Shown here: positions 1-8,746 of the stretch, piece after piece | Position numbering within the stretch: the first letter of the stretch is position 1 | How the letters are laid out: each line of letters starts with the position of its first letter | From: Plumapathes pennacea | Lineage: Eukaryota > Cnidaria > Anthozoa > Antipatharia > Myriopathidae | DNA length: 64,000 nucleotides | Direction of reading: 5' to 3' | NCBI GenBank assembly: GCA_964036295.1 | Contig: OZ038467.1 | Span: forward strand, 12,177,670-12,241,669 | Program-made: the position numbers and the translations under genes | Notes under the pieces: model-generated | Told to the model about the DNA's origin: nothing | The model's database searches: none | The model's input: only the letters and a program-made list of their open reading frames with translations

Positions 1-131
1 AGAACTGTGGAAGAAGACGAGGAAGAGATTGGAAAGGTCGAGACAAAAAAAGAAGCGAATATTTTGGAGAACCGAACACGACTATTAAAGAATCTACAGA
101 ATCACAGAAGTCTTGAAAAAGCGCCCAAAAC

Positions 132-1115
132 ATGGATGGAACGCTAAATAACTCTACTATCGCCCCGCAACATGTCCTTGCGTGTGCCTCACAGAAGCTG
201 AGGTGTCACGAATGGTACAAGTCAGCCATGTTCGCTCCCATCATTGCGCTCATTGTCCTTAACGTGCTTCTGGCTTTGTCAGCAGTTCTTGCCAACGGAC
301 TCGTTTTCCTTGTGTATTATAAGCACGAATCTCTCCGAAGACCCGCCAACACGATCTTGTTGAGTCTGGCCATCACTGACTTCTTAACTGGCGCTGTTAG
401 TCAACCTCTCGTCGTATACGACAGTGTCTTGGTGCTGACGAATTGCACAGAGCGAATTTGCACAGTTGAGAGGCTGAAACTTTTCTCTGTTTTGTTTCTT
501 TTGGGTGCAACGCTACTTAATCTCTCGCTTAGCACTTTGGATCGCTATATCGCAGCTTTCCATAGCTTCAGATATTTAGAACTTGTAACCAATAGTCGAG
601 TCACAAAAGTAGTGCTAGCTGCATGGTTGGCTTTGATCACTATCTTTATCGTGGGTGTATATTTTGCTCGTTTACCGAAGATAGCAGCTATTTTATTCCC
701 CTTAAATATTATTTTCATCAGCATTTTGTATTACAAAATTTTTAAGGAAATTCGCCGTCTCGAAGCCAATCCGGTAGTTGCAGCAAACGAGACAGAGGAA
801 ATAAGAAAAGCGAGGGAACGAAAAAGTACTGAAACTGTAGGAATGATTCTAGGATTACTATTCCTTTGTTATATTCCCATTATAATGTTTACGCTGTTCT
901 ATCTAACGATGCATTTTGTCGTCCGAGAAAAACTGACAGTCAAAGTTATAATACGCAATCAGCGACTCAGCCTCACCGCTCTTATTTTCGCTTTGTCCAA
1001 CTCGTCACTTAATGTTCTTGTTTACTATTGGAAGAACAGCGAGATTCGATCAGCCATGTTAAAAGTCATCAGGCCACTAACTCAGAGGCTTAGTAACCAA
1101 GTGAGCCTAGCTTAA
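132..1115 (+). CDS. Rhodopsin-class (class A) G protein-coupled receptor, single exon
   Basis: The 327-residue intronless reading frame has seven hydrophobic segments (about residues 31-63, 71-96, 115-138, 157-178, 183-204, 235-259, 279-300). A DRY motif at 137-139 closes helix 3, and an N-V-L-V-Y sequence at 294-298 replaces NPxxY at the end of helix 7. Asparagine glycosylation sites lie in the N-terminus (NNS) and near the start of helix 3 (NCT). The second extracellular loop is only a few residues long, a feature known from the melanocortin/adenosine-type (MECA) branch; the ligand cannot be told from sequence. It is a plasma-membrane receptor presumed to signal through G proteins. A close paralogue lies at 37550-38539 and a broken one at 27031-27321. 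An AATAAA signal follows at 1394. The class call is firm; the subfamily is an inference. Confidence 0.9.
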   Translation: MDGTLNNSTIAPQHVLACASQKLRCHEWYKSAMFAPIIALIVLNVLLALSAVLANGLVFLVYYKHESLRRPANTILLSLAITDFLTGAVSQPLVVYDSVLVLTNCTERICTVERLKLFSVLFLLGATLLNLSLSTLDRYIAAFHSFRYLELVTNSRVTKVVLAAWLALITIFIVGVYFARLPKIAAILFPLNIIFISILYYKIFKEIRRLEANPVVAANETEEIRKARERKSTETVGMILGLLFLCYIPIIMFTLFYLTMHFVVREKLTVKVIIRNQRLSLTALIFALSNSSLNVLVYYWKNSEIRSAMLKVIRPLTQRLSNQVSLA

Positions 1116-1871
1116 GACTCGAGATTTGGAAAGTGCATTCCAAAAATCCTCGACTGAATTTGGCATTCACGGAAGCCTTGTCAATATTTAAAGTTGTGCC
1201 CCCCCCCCCCCCCCCCCCCTAAAAACAAAAACAAAACAAAAAGAACCAAAAAAAAAAACATGTAAGTTAGTTTGTTTAATTAATAAGTTGTACAGTTAAG
1301 TTTACTATAAAGCACATGTATGGTTTGTAAAAGCTTTTCAGCTGTAAATAGGATTATCATGTCTTTTTCTGTATCTTAATACTGTGTGGATAAAATAAAG
1401 GTGGTGCATATGAATTTTACTTTTTTCTTGTTGTTGACTTGTGTTACATAGATATTGTACAATATTGAATACAAGAGAATATGACACATTTTTTGTTTAA
1501 TTGTTTGTTGTTTCTTAGTTTCCTCTCAAACATTGCCCGATGTCACCAAAATATGGAGTAAGTTTTGCTTGTTGTGACTTCACATGGTTTGCAGAGCGAG
1601 CCACAATTAAAGCTCAAAGTAGCAGATTACTGTCTATTGTGTTCACTAGTTTTAATTCAATTCAATTCAATTCAATTTTTTTCGAACATTAATATTGTAA
1701 GAATAAGATAGAGATTACATTTCAGGGAGGGGAATTATATAAACCCGTTTGGGCTTTTACAAGTAGTCCCCTCTCTTTCTTTATGTGGTGCATATTGTAA
1801 AATAATTATCAGGTATTGCAAATGAAATAGCATCAGATCTACATAATATTACTGTATAAAAAAATGTCTTG
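1116..1871. other. GPCR 3' flank and non-coding DNA
   Basis: No gene is visible. The stretch holds the likely 3' UTR, a poly-C run at about 1200-1219 followed by A-rich sequence, and a short (TTCAA)n run at about 1655-1675. Confidence 0.5.
1394..1399 (+). terminator. Polyadenylation signal of the first GPCR gene
   Basis: A canonical AATAAA hexamer lies 279 bases after the receptor stop codon. It is the first clear hexamer I noticed on that strand, so it probably ends this transcript. Confidence 0.5.
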
Positions 1872-2183
1872 TTAGTTCTTCTACGGCTACATTTTATATC
1901 ATAGCTTTACAAAAGCCTTCCGAAGGTGAACAGGAAGAAGTGAGAAGTTAGACAGGGAATTTTCAGCCTATCTGAGTCGACTTGACGACGAAGAAAAAGA
2001 CACCATGCCGCGGTATGGCAGAATATGCAGAATAGACACAATTGTAAATTCGTGGGGTTTCGACGGACGAAAGACTGACCCCGGTTCAGCTGACCCCTCC
2101 CTCTAAAATGCTGCCGTCCCCTCCAAAAGGTTTGCTATTTATAAAGCTTGGCCGGGATGTGTTTCGACTTTTCCGAGGTTAAC
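1872..2183 (+). repeat. Older dispersed repeat 'A', copy 1, left part
   Basis: This block matches 30330-30455 joined to about 30900-31075 with few differences. It ends exactly where the long inverted repeat of the Mutator-like insertion starts and resumes at 7854. The last nine bases, GAGGTTAAC (2175-2183), are the left copy of the target duplication. At about 1995-2020 it lacks the hAT-like element present in copy 2. I do not recognise the repeat family and see no open frame in it. Confidence 0.75.
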
Positions 2184-2373
2184 GGGCGTTGCTAAACAGC
2201 GAAACAGCGAAACAGCGAAACGAAACAGCGAAACAGCGAAACAGCGAAACGAAACAGCGAAACAGTTTCAAAATTTTAAATTTTAAAAAGAAAGGCAAAA
2301 CAACATAAACCAGAAATCGAGAATGGCAGAGAGAGAATCGCCTCGAGCACCAACATGGATCCAACTATAAACA
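2184..2373 (+). repeat. Left terminal inverted repeat of the Mutator-like element
   Basis: It is the inverted counterpart of 7683-7853. Its outer part is a tandem array of GAAACAGC-type 8-mers with interspersed GAAAC. The left arm has about one more 29-bp subunit than the right arm. The inner part is near-identical between arms. Confidence 0.8.
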
Positions 2374-2635
2374 CGCACACACCGATCGAACGTCATGCAA
2401 TAAATTGTTTCGAGTACTGAGTTCGAAGGCGAAGTTCCGTATGTCCTAGCTGTATCAGCACGTGCATTAAAACTTACCGTCAAGCAACATGCATGCTTGT
2501 GCCTTCAACCAGAGTAGGTCGGCCATTCGCCTTTATCACACAGCGGCCATGTTGGATTACGTCATAATTTTAACACGAAAGCGAGGTCACGCGTGTAAAC
2601 ATTGCAAGGGCAGTGAAATGATTGTGAACACTAAT

Positions 2636-2802
2636 GCCTGGTTCACACTAGCGACATAAAGACATAAAGAAATGATCAGTTTTTTCCTTATGTCGTTATG
2701 TTACTATTATGTCGTTATGTCTGCATGTTCACACTCCTAACATAACGACATTAACGTAACGACGTTATGCTCATGTCGTTATGTCGCTAGTGTGAACCAG
2801 GC
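2636..2802. mobile_element. Short palindromic MITE
   Basis: The left end GCCTGGTTCACACTAGCGAC is matched in inverted orientation at the right end, and the interior is dense in ATGTCGTTATG-type repeats. TAA occurs close to both ends and may be a 3-bp target duplication. No coding capacity. Confidence 0.65.
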
Positions 2803-2880
2803 TTAACAGTTTGATGTGATGTGATGTGGAAAAGCTAATAGCGCCACGAAGGTGTTTAGCCCTCCGTCTGACCAAGTAAG

Positions 2881-3129
2881 TGTAACGAGCGGCGGTTACA
2901 AAATAGTCGTCGTTAACGTAACAGAACTTTATTGCGACTGCACGCGGCAAAGACTACAATCAAAAGACGAACAGGAATGTTCGTGTTGCATAAAGTAAAG
3001 GTGCATTGTTCATTGTCTGATGATACTAAAGTTACTAATTAGTTCTAGAGGCAGAGATCACGCGATATTAAGAACTGTCAGTGAAATGACATAAGATGCT
3101 TATTAAACGATAATGTTGCTATCGTTACA
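2881..3129 (-). repeat. 3' LTR of the Ty3/gypsy element
   Basis: It is a direct repeat of 7420-7668 with one visible mismatch and has TG...CA ends. It lies downstream of the pol stop codon in the minus-strand sense. Confidence 0.95.
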
Positions 3130-3142
3130 TCCTCCCTTGTTT
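3130..3142 (-). promoter_or_regulatory. Polypurine tract of the Ty3/gypsy element
   Basis: The minus strand reads AAACAAGGGAGGA immediately before the 3' LTR, the expected position and composition for the plus-strand DNA primer. Confidence 0.65.
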
Positions 3143-3197
3143 GTATTAAAGGACTAAAGCTAAAAAATTCGAAACAATAAAGCGGACTATGGGAAGT

Positions 3198-6100
3198 TCA
3201 AGACATTTGAAACTCCTTGTAGCGTGCTGGCAACGTTATAGTGCGCTTGCTGCGGCGAACTGGCGCTTCAACTGGCGGGGTTTCGCTTGAAGCATCTTCG
3301 GGGGCTGTGGGAGCATCCGGGGGCATAACCGGGGGCAGGCTACTGACATGTGTGTCAGTGTTGTCGGCTGTTTCGCAGGGTTGTGCCTCGGGTTGTCTCG
3401 CTACAGCTTCGAACTGTGCGTCAGGCTCAGGAGTAGTCTGGTACTGCTCCGGCGTTAAGCGCAGTTGGCGGCGGTTTCTGCGGTAGGTCGAGCCTTGGCA
3501 CTCGACCAGGTAGGAACGAGGACTCATGGCCTTGATGACTTGCGCTAGTGTCCATCGGTTCGCACAGCCACCAGACGTGTCGCTCGGGAGTTTCATCCGC
3601 ACGACGCTTCCTGGGAGCAGTTGGCTCAGGCTTTTGCTCTTCCGGTCATACTGCTGGGCTTGCCTGTCTTTAGCCTTATGGAGTTGCTTGACCGTGGTCT
3701 TTCGGTCAGAGTCAGGCTGAAGCAGGCTTGGGGACAGCGTTAGCAGGGTTCGGGTCCGTCTACCGAACATTCGCTGTGCAGGCGATGAATGCATTGACTC
3801 GCTAGGAGTATTGCGGAAATCCAACAAAGCCAGATATACGTCGGACTTCGACTCGGAGGCTTTGGTCATGATTGACTTCGTCGTTTTCACAGCATTCTCA
3901 GCCTTGCCGTTGGACTGAGCGTAGCGGGGTGACGAGGTCACGTGGGTGAACTGCCATTGCTTGGCAAATGCTGCAAATTGGTCGCTGCTGAATTGAGGAC
4001 CGTTGTCAGACACTACCGTGTCTGGAATGCCGTATCTAGCGAAGTGCATTCGCAGTTTGGTAATGACTTGCGATGCGGTGGTGGTTGTCAGGTGGTCGAC
4101 CTCAGCGAAATTGGAGAAGTAGTCCGCAGCTACCAGGTAGTGCTTGTCACCTAACTGGAACAGGTCGACGCCAACGCGGGACCACGGGCGTGTCGGGATT
4201 TCGTGAGGTAGGAGGGGCTCGCGGCACTGTTCTGGCTTGAACGTGTTACAAATTCCGCACCGCGAGATGAAGTCTTTCACCTCCTGGGTCATTCCTGGCC
4301 AGTAGAAGACTTCTCTGGCTCTGCGCAGACAGCCTTCTGAGCCCAGATGACTGCTGTGCAGCTTTTGCATCATCAGAGGTCTCAGGCTGTTGGGAATGAC
4401 CACGCATTGGCCCTTGAACAGAAGACTTCCTTGAACGGTCAGCTCATCTCGGAAATTGAAGTATGGCCGGGCCAGGGGTACAACGGCAGCACGGGAACTC
4501 GGCCATCCGTTCAGGGTTACTCGTGATACGGCAAGGAGCTCAGCATCCAGTAGTGAAGCCTCAGCAATATCCTTCATTACAGGCTGCGCTACTGGTATAT
4601 CTTCGGCCATGTTGATTTCCTGTAGCTCGACAGAGAAAGCGTTCTCTTCAGCTCTGTTTCCTTGGTCGAAGAGCAAATAGGCGCGAGATAGGGTGTCTGC
4701 GATATACATCTCTTTGCCTTTCTTGTAAGTCACGTTGATGTCGTACTTCTGGAGACGTAAAAGCATGCGTTGCAAGCGTTTGGGTGCTGCGTGTATCGGC
4801 TTCTTGGTGATACTCTCCAGGGGCTTGTGGTCAGAATCCACGGAGATCTGTCTGGCATAGACGTACTGGTCAAACTTCTCGCAGGCGTAGAAAATAGCGA
4901 GGAGCTCTTTCTCGATCTGTGCGTAGTTGCGCTCTGCAAGAGAGAGAGCGCGTGATGCGTAGGCGACTGGCTTCCCGTCCTGCAAGAGGGTAGCGCCCAA
5001 TCCGCCTTCGGATGCATCGCACTGTATCGTAACTGGTCGTGTCACGTCGTAGTAGGCCAGTACTGGGGCTGCAGTTATCAGCGACTTCACACGCTCGAGT
5101 GCACTGCTGTGCTGCTCTAACCAACACCACTCGACGTCACGGTGCTCTAGTTGTCTTAGCGGCTCGCAGATTGTCGACAGATGCGGCAGGAACTTCGCAA
5201 GATAGTTCACCATGCCCAAAAGTCTCTTTAGTGCCGTCAGGTCTGTCGGAGGTCGCATTTTGGTGATGGCCTCCACTTTAGCTGGATCTACGGCCAATCC
5301 ATTGGGGGTCAACAAGTGTCCTATGAAAGGAACTTGCTGGAGGCGTAACTGGACCTTTTCAGCATTCAAGGTCAAGGAGAACCGGCGGGATCGTTCCAGG
5401 AATGCCACTAGGTTTTTGTCATGGTCCTGGGTTGCTTCCGCTACGGTTTTTCCGAATCCGACGAGGAGGAAATCATCGGCGATAACTTCCACTCCTCTCA
5501 GGCCCTCAGCAATGGTGTTGGCGCGACGCTACCACGCCTCAGGAGCTGAGTTGATTCCGAATGGCATGCGGAGCCAACGGAAACGTCCAAATGGGGTGTT
5601 GAACGTAGTCAGGTAACTGGACTCTTCATCGAGCTTGACCTGCCAGAAACCGGATTTGGCATCAAGGACAGAAAACACTTTGGCATTGGTGAGGCGTGTG
5701 GCTACCTCTTCCAGCGTGGGCAGTGGGTAGTGAGGCCTCTGGATTGCTTTGTTGAGGTCCCTTGGGTCCAGGCATATTCTTACGGAGCCGTTCTTCTTAC
5801 GGGCAACGACCATGCTGGAGACCCATTTTGTTGGCTCTGTGACTGGTGCAATGATCCCGTCTCCGACCATGCGCGTCAGTTCCTCTCTAACGGTCTCTCT
5901 GAGGGCGACCGGGACTTTCCGCGGCGCATGAACAACAGGGGGTACTGCTGGGTCCACCTGGATGTGGTATTTGCCAGGCAGGGTTCCCAATCCTTCCAGA
6001 ACGTCCGGGTACTGGCTAAGGACATGATCTTCTTTGACCTTGCGTGACATTGCTGTCTTGCGTGAGGCCGTCACAGGGGGGTTGTTGTCGGGCATTTCCG

Positions 6101-7409
6101 CTGGTTCTTGCGTTACCGTGTTTAGCGTGTCACAGTCTAGAATTTGCACGAGTTTCAAATCCAAACAAGATTGAAGGCTAAGTAGTGGCATCACCTTGGA
6201 TCGCACTACAATAAATCTCAGTTTGTGAGATGCCCCATTGCGCTGGACGTTCAGCCAGGCCTGTCCAAGGGGCTTTACTTCGGCCTTATTGTGCATTATT
6301 AGACGCGTGGCGGTACGTTCTAGGGCCGTGCACGCCTCGTCTCCTGTTGCGCGCACGTAATTGGCATATGGCAGGATGTTGACTGAGGCGCCAGTGTCGA
6401 GTTGAAACGACACTTTATCCGCGTTGTTGACGTAAAGTGTCACTAGCGCCTTTGTCTTGCCATTGTCAGTTGCGCTGTTGATCATCTCCACATTTCCGAT
6501 GTCTACATCCTCAGCGTGAATAAAATTCTGAAGGTGCCGACCAGAGCGGCACATTTTGGCGAAATGTCCGCGTTTTGCACAATTCCTGCATGTTTGTCCA
6601 TGTGCGGGGCATGTTGTCTTGTCTGCAGGGTGTTTCCGTCCGCAATTACCACAATCGCGAGCGTCAAGCGACAGAGCGGAGGAGTTCGGCGTGCGTCTGG
6701 GGCACGCAATCCTGGGCGTAGACTGTTGGAGGTCAGGCTTGTGGCCTTGTTTCTTGTGTCTCTCGGGGCCGCGTCGTTTCGATACAGCATAAGTCGACGC
6801 CTCGGTCGATAGAGCTTTTAGCTGTTCCTGTGTCGCTTCGGAGGCTCGGCACAGCGCGTCCATTTTCTCTAAAGTTAGCTTGTGCTCTCGAAGGAGTCGT
6901 TCACGGAGTTTATTGTCCGTGATTCCAAACAACAGACGGTCTCGCAGTATCTCGTCAGGAGTGATTGTCTCGAAATCACACCCGGCAGCCAGATGTCGGA
7001 GAGCAGTCCTGTACTGGTTGTACGTTTCCCCAGGCTGTTGTTGTCTCTTGTTGAATCTGTAACGTTCGAACGGTACTTGCTTGTGAGGGCTGCAGAAATC
7101 TCTGAACTTCTGTAGGACAGGTTCCACCTTGTTCTTGTCAGCTGCATCGGCCCACTGGAAGTTACTGTAAACCTTCCTAGCTTCAGCGCCGATGACTGTC
7201 ATGAGGGTAGACACTCGCCGTTTTTCTTCCTCTTTGTCGAGTTGAATAGCGTATGAGTAGAAGGTCCACGCTTGTTCCCATTCTTTCCACCGGTCTGCTA
7301 AGCCATTAGACTGCATGTCCAATGGTCCAGGTGCTGGAAACGGTAGAGCCGTTCTAGTGGCTACCGGAGCGGTTGATGTTGAGGCAGTGGATGTTGAAGT
7401 TGAATCCAT
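3198..7409 (-). pseudogene. Ty3/gypsy gag-pol polyprotein with one in-frame stop codon
   Basis: One continuous frame of 1404 codons runs from the ATG at 7409 to the stop at 3198, broken only by an in-frame TAG at 5529-5531. Upstream of the stop (626 residues): a gag-like helical region, a CCHC knuckle (CRNCAKRGHFAKMC), an aspartic protease with DTGA, and the first part of reverse transcriptase. Downstream (764 residues from its first Met): the catalytic IADD motif, RNase H (starting DASEGGLGA), an H2C2 zinc finger, and an integrase core with the Asp, Asp (SDNGPQF) and Glu (GKAENAV) positions. The stop falls in reverse transcriptase just after SAPEAW, so this copy alone cannot make full pol without read-through. 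All other motifs look intact, in line with a young insertion. Confidence 0.9.
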
Positions 7410-7419
7410 GCTGACACCA
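7402..7419 (-). promoter_or_regulatory. Primer-binding site overlapping the polyprotein start codon
   Basis: Directly next to the 5' LTR the minus strand reads TGGTGTCAGCATGGATTC. TGG pairs with the CCA end of a tRNA, and the next bases resemble the 3' end of an animal tRNA-Leu. The ATG of the polyprotein (7409) lies inside this site, so there is almost no leader. Confidence 0.65.
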
Positions 7420-7668
7420 TGTAACGAGCGGCGGTTACAAAATAGTCGTCGTTAACGTAACAGAACTTTATTGCGACTGCACGCGGCAAAGACTACAATC
7501 AAAAGACGAACAGGAATGTTCGTGTTGCATAAAGTAAAGGTGCATTGTTCATTGTCTGATGATACTAAAGTTACTAATTGGTTCTAGAGGCAGAGATCAC
7601 GCGATATTAAGAACTGTCAGTGAAATGACATAAGATGCTTATTAAACGATAATGTTGCTATCGTTACA
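7420..7668 (-). repeat. 5' LTR of the Ty3/gypsy element
   Basis: It is a direct repeat of 2881-3129. It should carry the promoter for the element's genomic RNA; I could not place a TATA box with confidence. Confidence 0.95.
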
Positions 7669-7682
7669 GTAAGTTCGCTTCA

Positions 7683-7853
7683 AGCTACGTGCGTTTATAG
7701 TTGGATCCATGTTGGTGCTCGAGGCGTTCTCATTCTCCGCCATTCTCGATTTCTGGTTTATGTTGTTTTGCCTTTCTTTTTAAAATTTAAAATTTTGAAA
7801 CTGTTTCGCTGTTTCGTTTCGCTGTTTCGCTGTTTCGCTGTTTAGCAACGCCC
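7683..7853 (-). repeat. Right terminal inverted repeat of the Mutator-like element
   Basis: It is the reverse complement of 2184-2373, with fewer copies of the GCTGTTTC subrepeat. It ends GCAACGCCC directly before the second target-site copy. Confidence 0.8.
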
Positions 7854-8135
7854 GAGGATAACAAAGCAAACTGCATGCACTTTGCACTCGAAAAACGTAT
7901 ACTATAGCGTTTATACCACATACCTTCAAAAGGGCCGGTACGTTTCCAGCTTCAGCTTATCAGGACGAGGCTTACTTTATGCCACTAGCCCGGACAGTCT
8001 GCCTCTTGATGCCACAGTCACAAATTAATGAGTAACTCACTGCACGGCCGCCCGCCATTTTGTTTCGCTTGGTAGCCGCGCCCGTCAAAAATCTGCCCCA
8101 GGGAGAGGAGCAAAGGGTCAATTCCACCCAGGTCC
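7854..8135 (+). repeat. Older dispersed repeat 'A', copy 1, right part
   Basis: It resumes the match to copy 2 (about 31066-31350) right after the second 9-bp target copy and stays collinear to the shared GGGAGAGGAG and AAAGGGTCAATT. Copy 1 then continues into unrelated sequence, while copy 2 is interrupted by another TIR element. Confidence 0.75.
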
Positions 8136-8218
8136 CCTCGTGAACGAGGTTTGAATGAATGCACGGCAGATGCCGAACTTCACATATCATCGGCTATACT
8201 TAAAGTCAGTTCAACAAA

Positions 8219-8742
8219 GAAAGCAATCTGCGACTACAAGGATCGAGTAAACGACAGAAGTAAATTTGCTTGATAGATTTTTAATTTTAGTCAGAAGGTT
8301 GAATTTTACCAATCATATATTTTATTCTTATTTTATCCAAGAAATATGTCGAGAAGAAGGAAATGGATTCATCACAAAATTTGAGGAAAACTGAGAGATA
8401 GTTAGTAACGACTAAGAAAGAGAAAAACGACGGGTCCTTCGAAGTTTGGTAGAATTCGTCGGCGGTAAAGCGCTCTTTGCACCTGATGAGCTTTAGATGT
8501 CGACATTATTGTCCTTTGCGCGCCGAAGTCCTTGATTTACCATTATTAGGGCCTCCGAAAGTTGAAAGATGATTTAGAAATCCATTTCTATCCAATTCGT
8601 TTGAGAAGAAGGTTATTTTCTTGGCCAACAAATGCTACTTACCTATTTTGTTACTGTAAACAAAAACATTGAATTGCACCTGCAGGGCTCCCTTAAATTC
8701 ACAAGTGCAACTGGGGCCTCAGGCCAGAACCTGAAAAGACTT
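8219..8742. repeat. Dispersed repeat 'B', copy 1
   Basis: About 525 bp closely match 36486-37040, sharing for example GCGACTACAAGGATCGAG near the left end and AGAACCTGAAAAGACTTT near the right end. It ends a few bases before the decayed gypsy fragment. No open frame and no clear terminal repeats; family unknown. Confidence 0.7.
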
Positions 8743-8746
8743 TCTG

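Larger units (their letters stand above)
2881..7668 (-). mobile_element. Ty3/gypsy LTR retrotransposon, near-intact and young
   Basis: The 4788-bp element is bounded by 249-bp direct LTRs that begin TGTAAC and end GTTACA. It is flanked by a perfect 5-bp duplication GTAAG (2876-2880 and 7669-7673). The LTRs differ at one base that I could see (AATTAGTT versus AATTGGTT), so insertion was recent. The coding strand is minus, so the 5' LTR is the right-hand one. A primer-binding site abuts it, and a purine-rich tract precedes the other LTR. Domain order is gag, CCHC knuckle, protease, reverse transcriptase, RNase H, integrase, as in Ty3/gypsy (Metaviridae). No envelope gene is seen. Confidence 0.95.
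2184..7853. mobile_element. Mutator-like (MULE) non-autonomous element with long TIRs, split by an LTR retrotransposon
   Basis: The ends are long inverted repeats (about 190 and 170 bp) starting GGGCGTTGCTAAACAGC. They are flanked by a 9-bp direct duplication, GAGGTTAAC (2175-2183) and GAGGATAAC (7854-7862), with one mismatch. Long TIRs plus a 9-bp duplication are the Mutator signature. The related repeat at 31070 has one copy of the target (GAGGCTACC) and no insertion. Without the retrotransposon the element is about 880 bp and has no transposase, so it must have been moved by an enzyme supplied elsewhere. It also carries a short MITE at 2636-2802. Family assignment rests on termini only. 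Confidence 0.75.

Noticed and set aside
3241-3720. Plus-strand open frames opposite the gypsy pol gene
   Set aside because: They are shadows of the minus-strand polyprotein; no recognisable domains and no start context.
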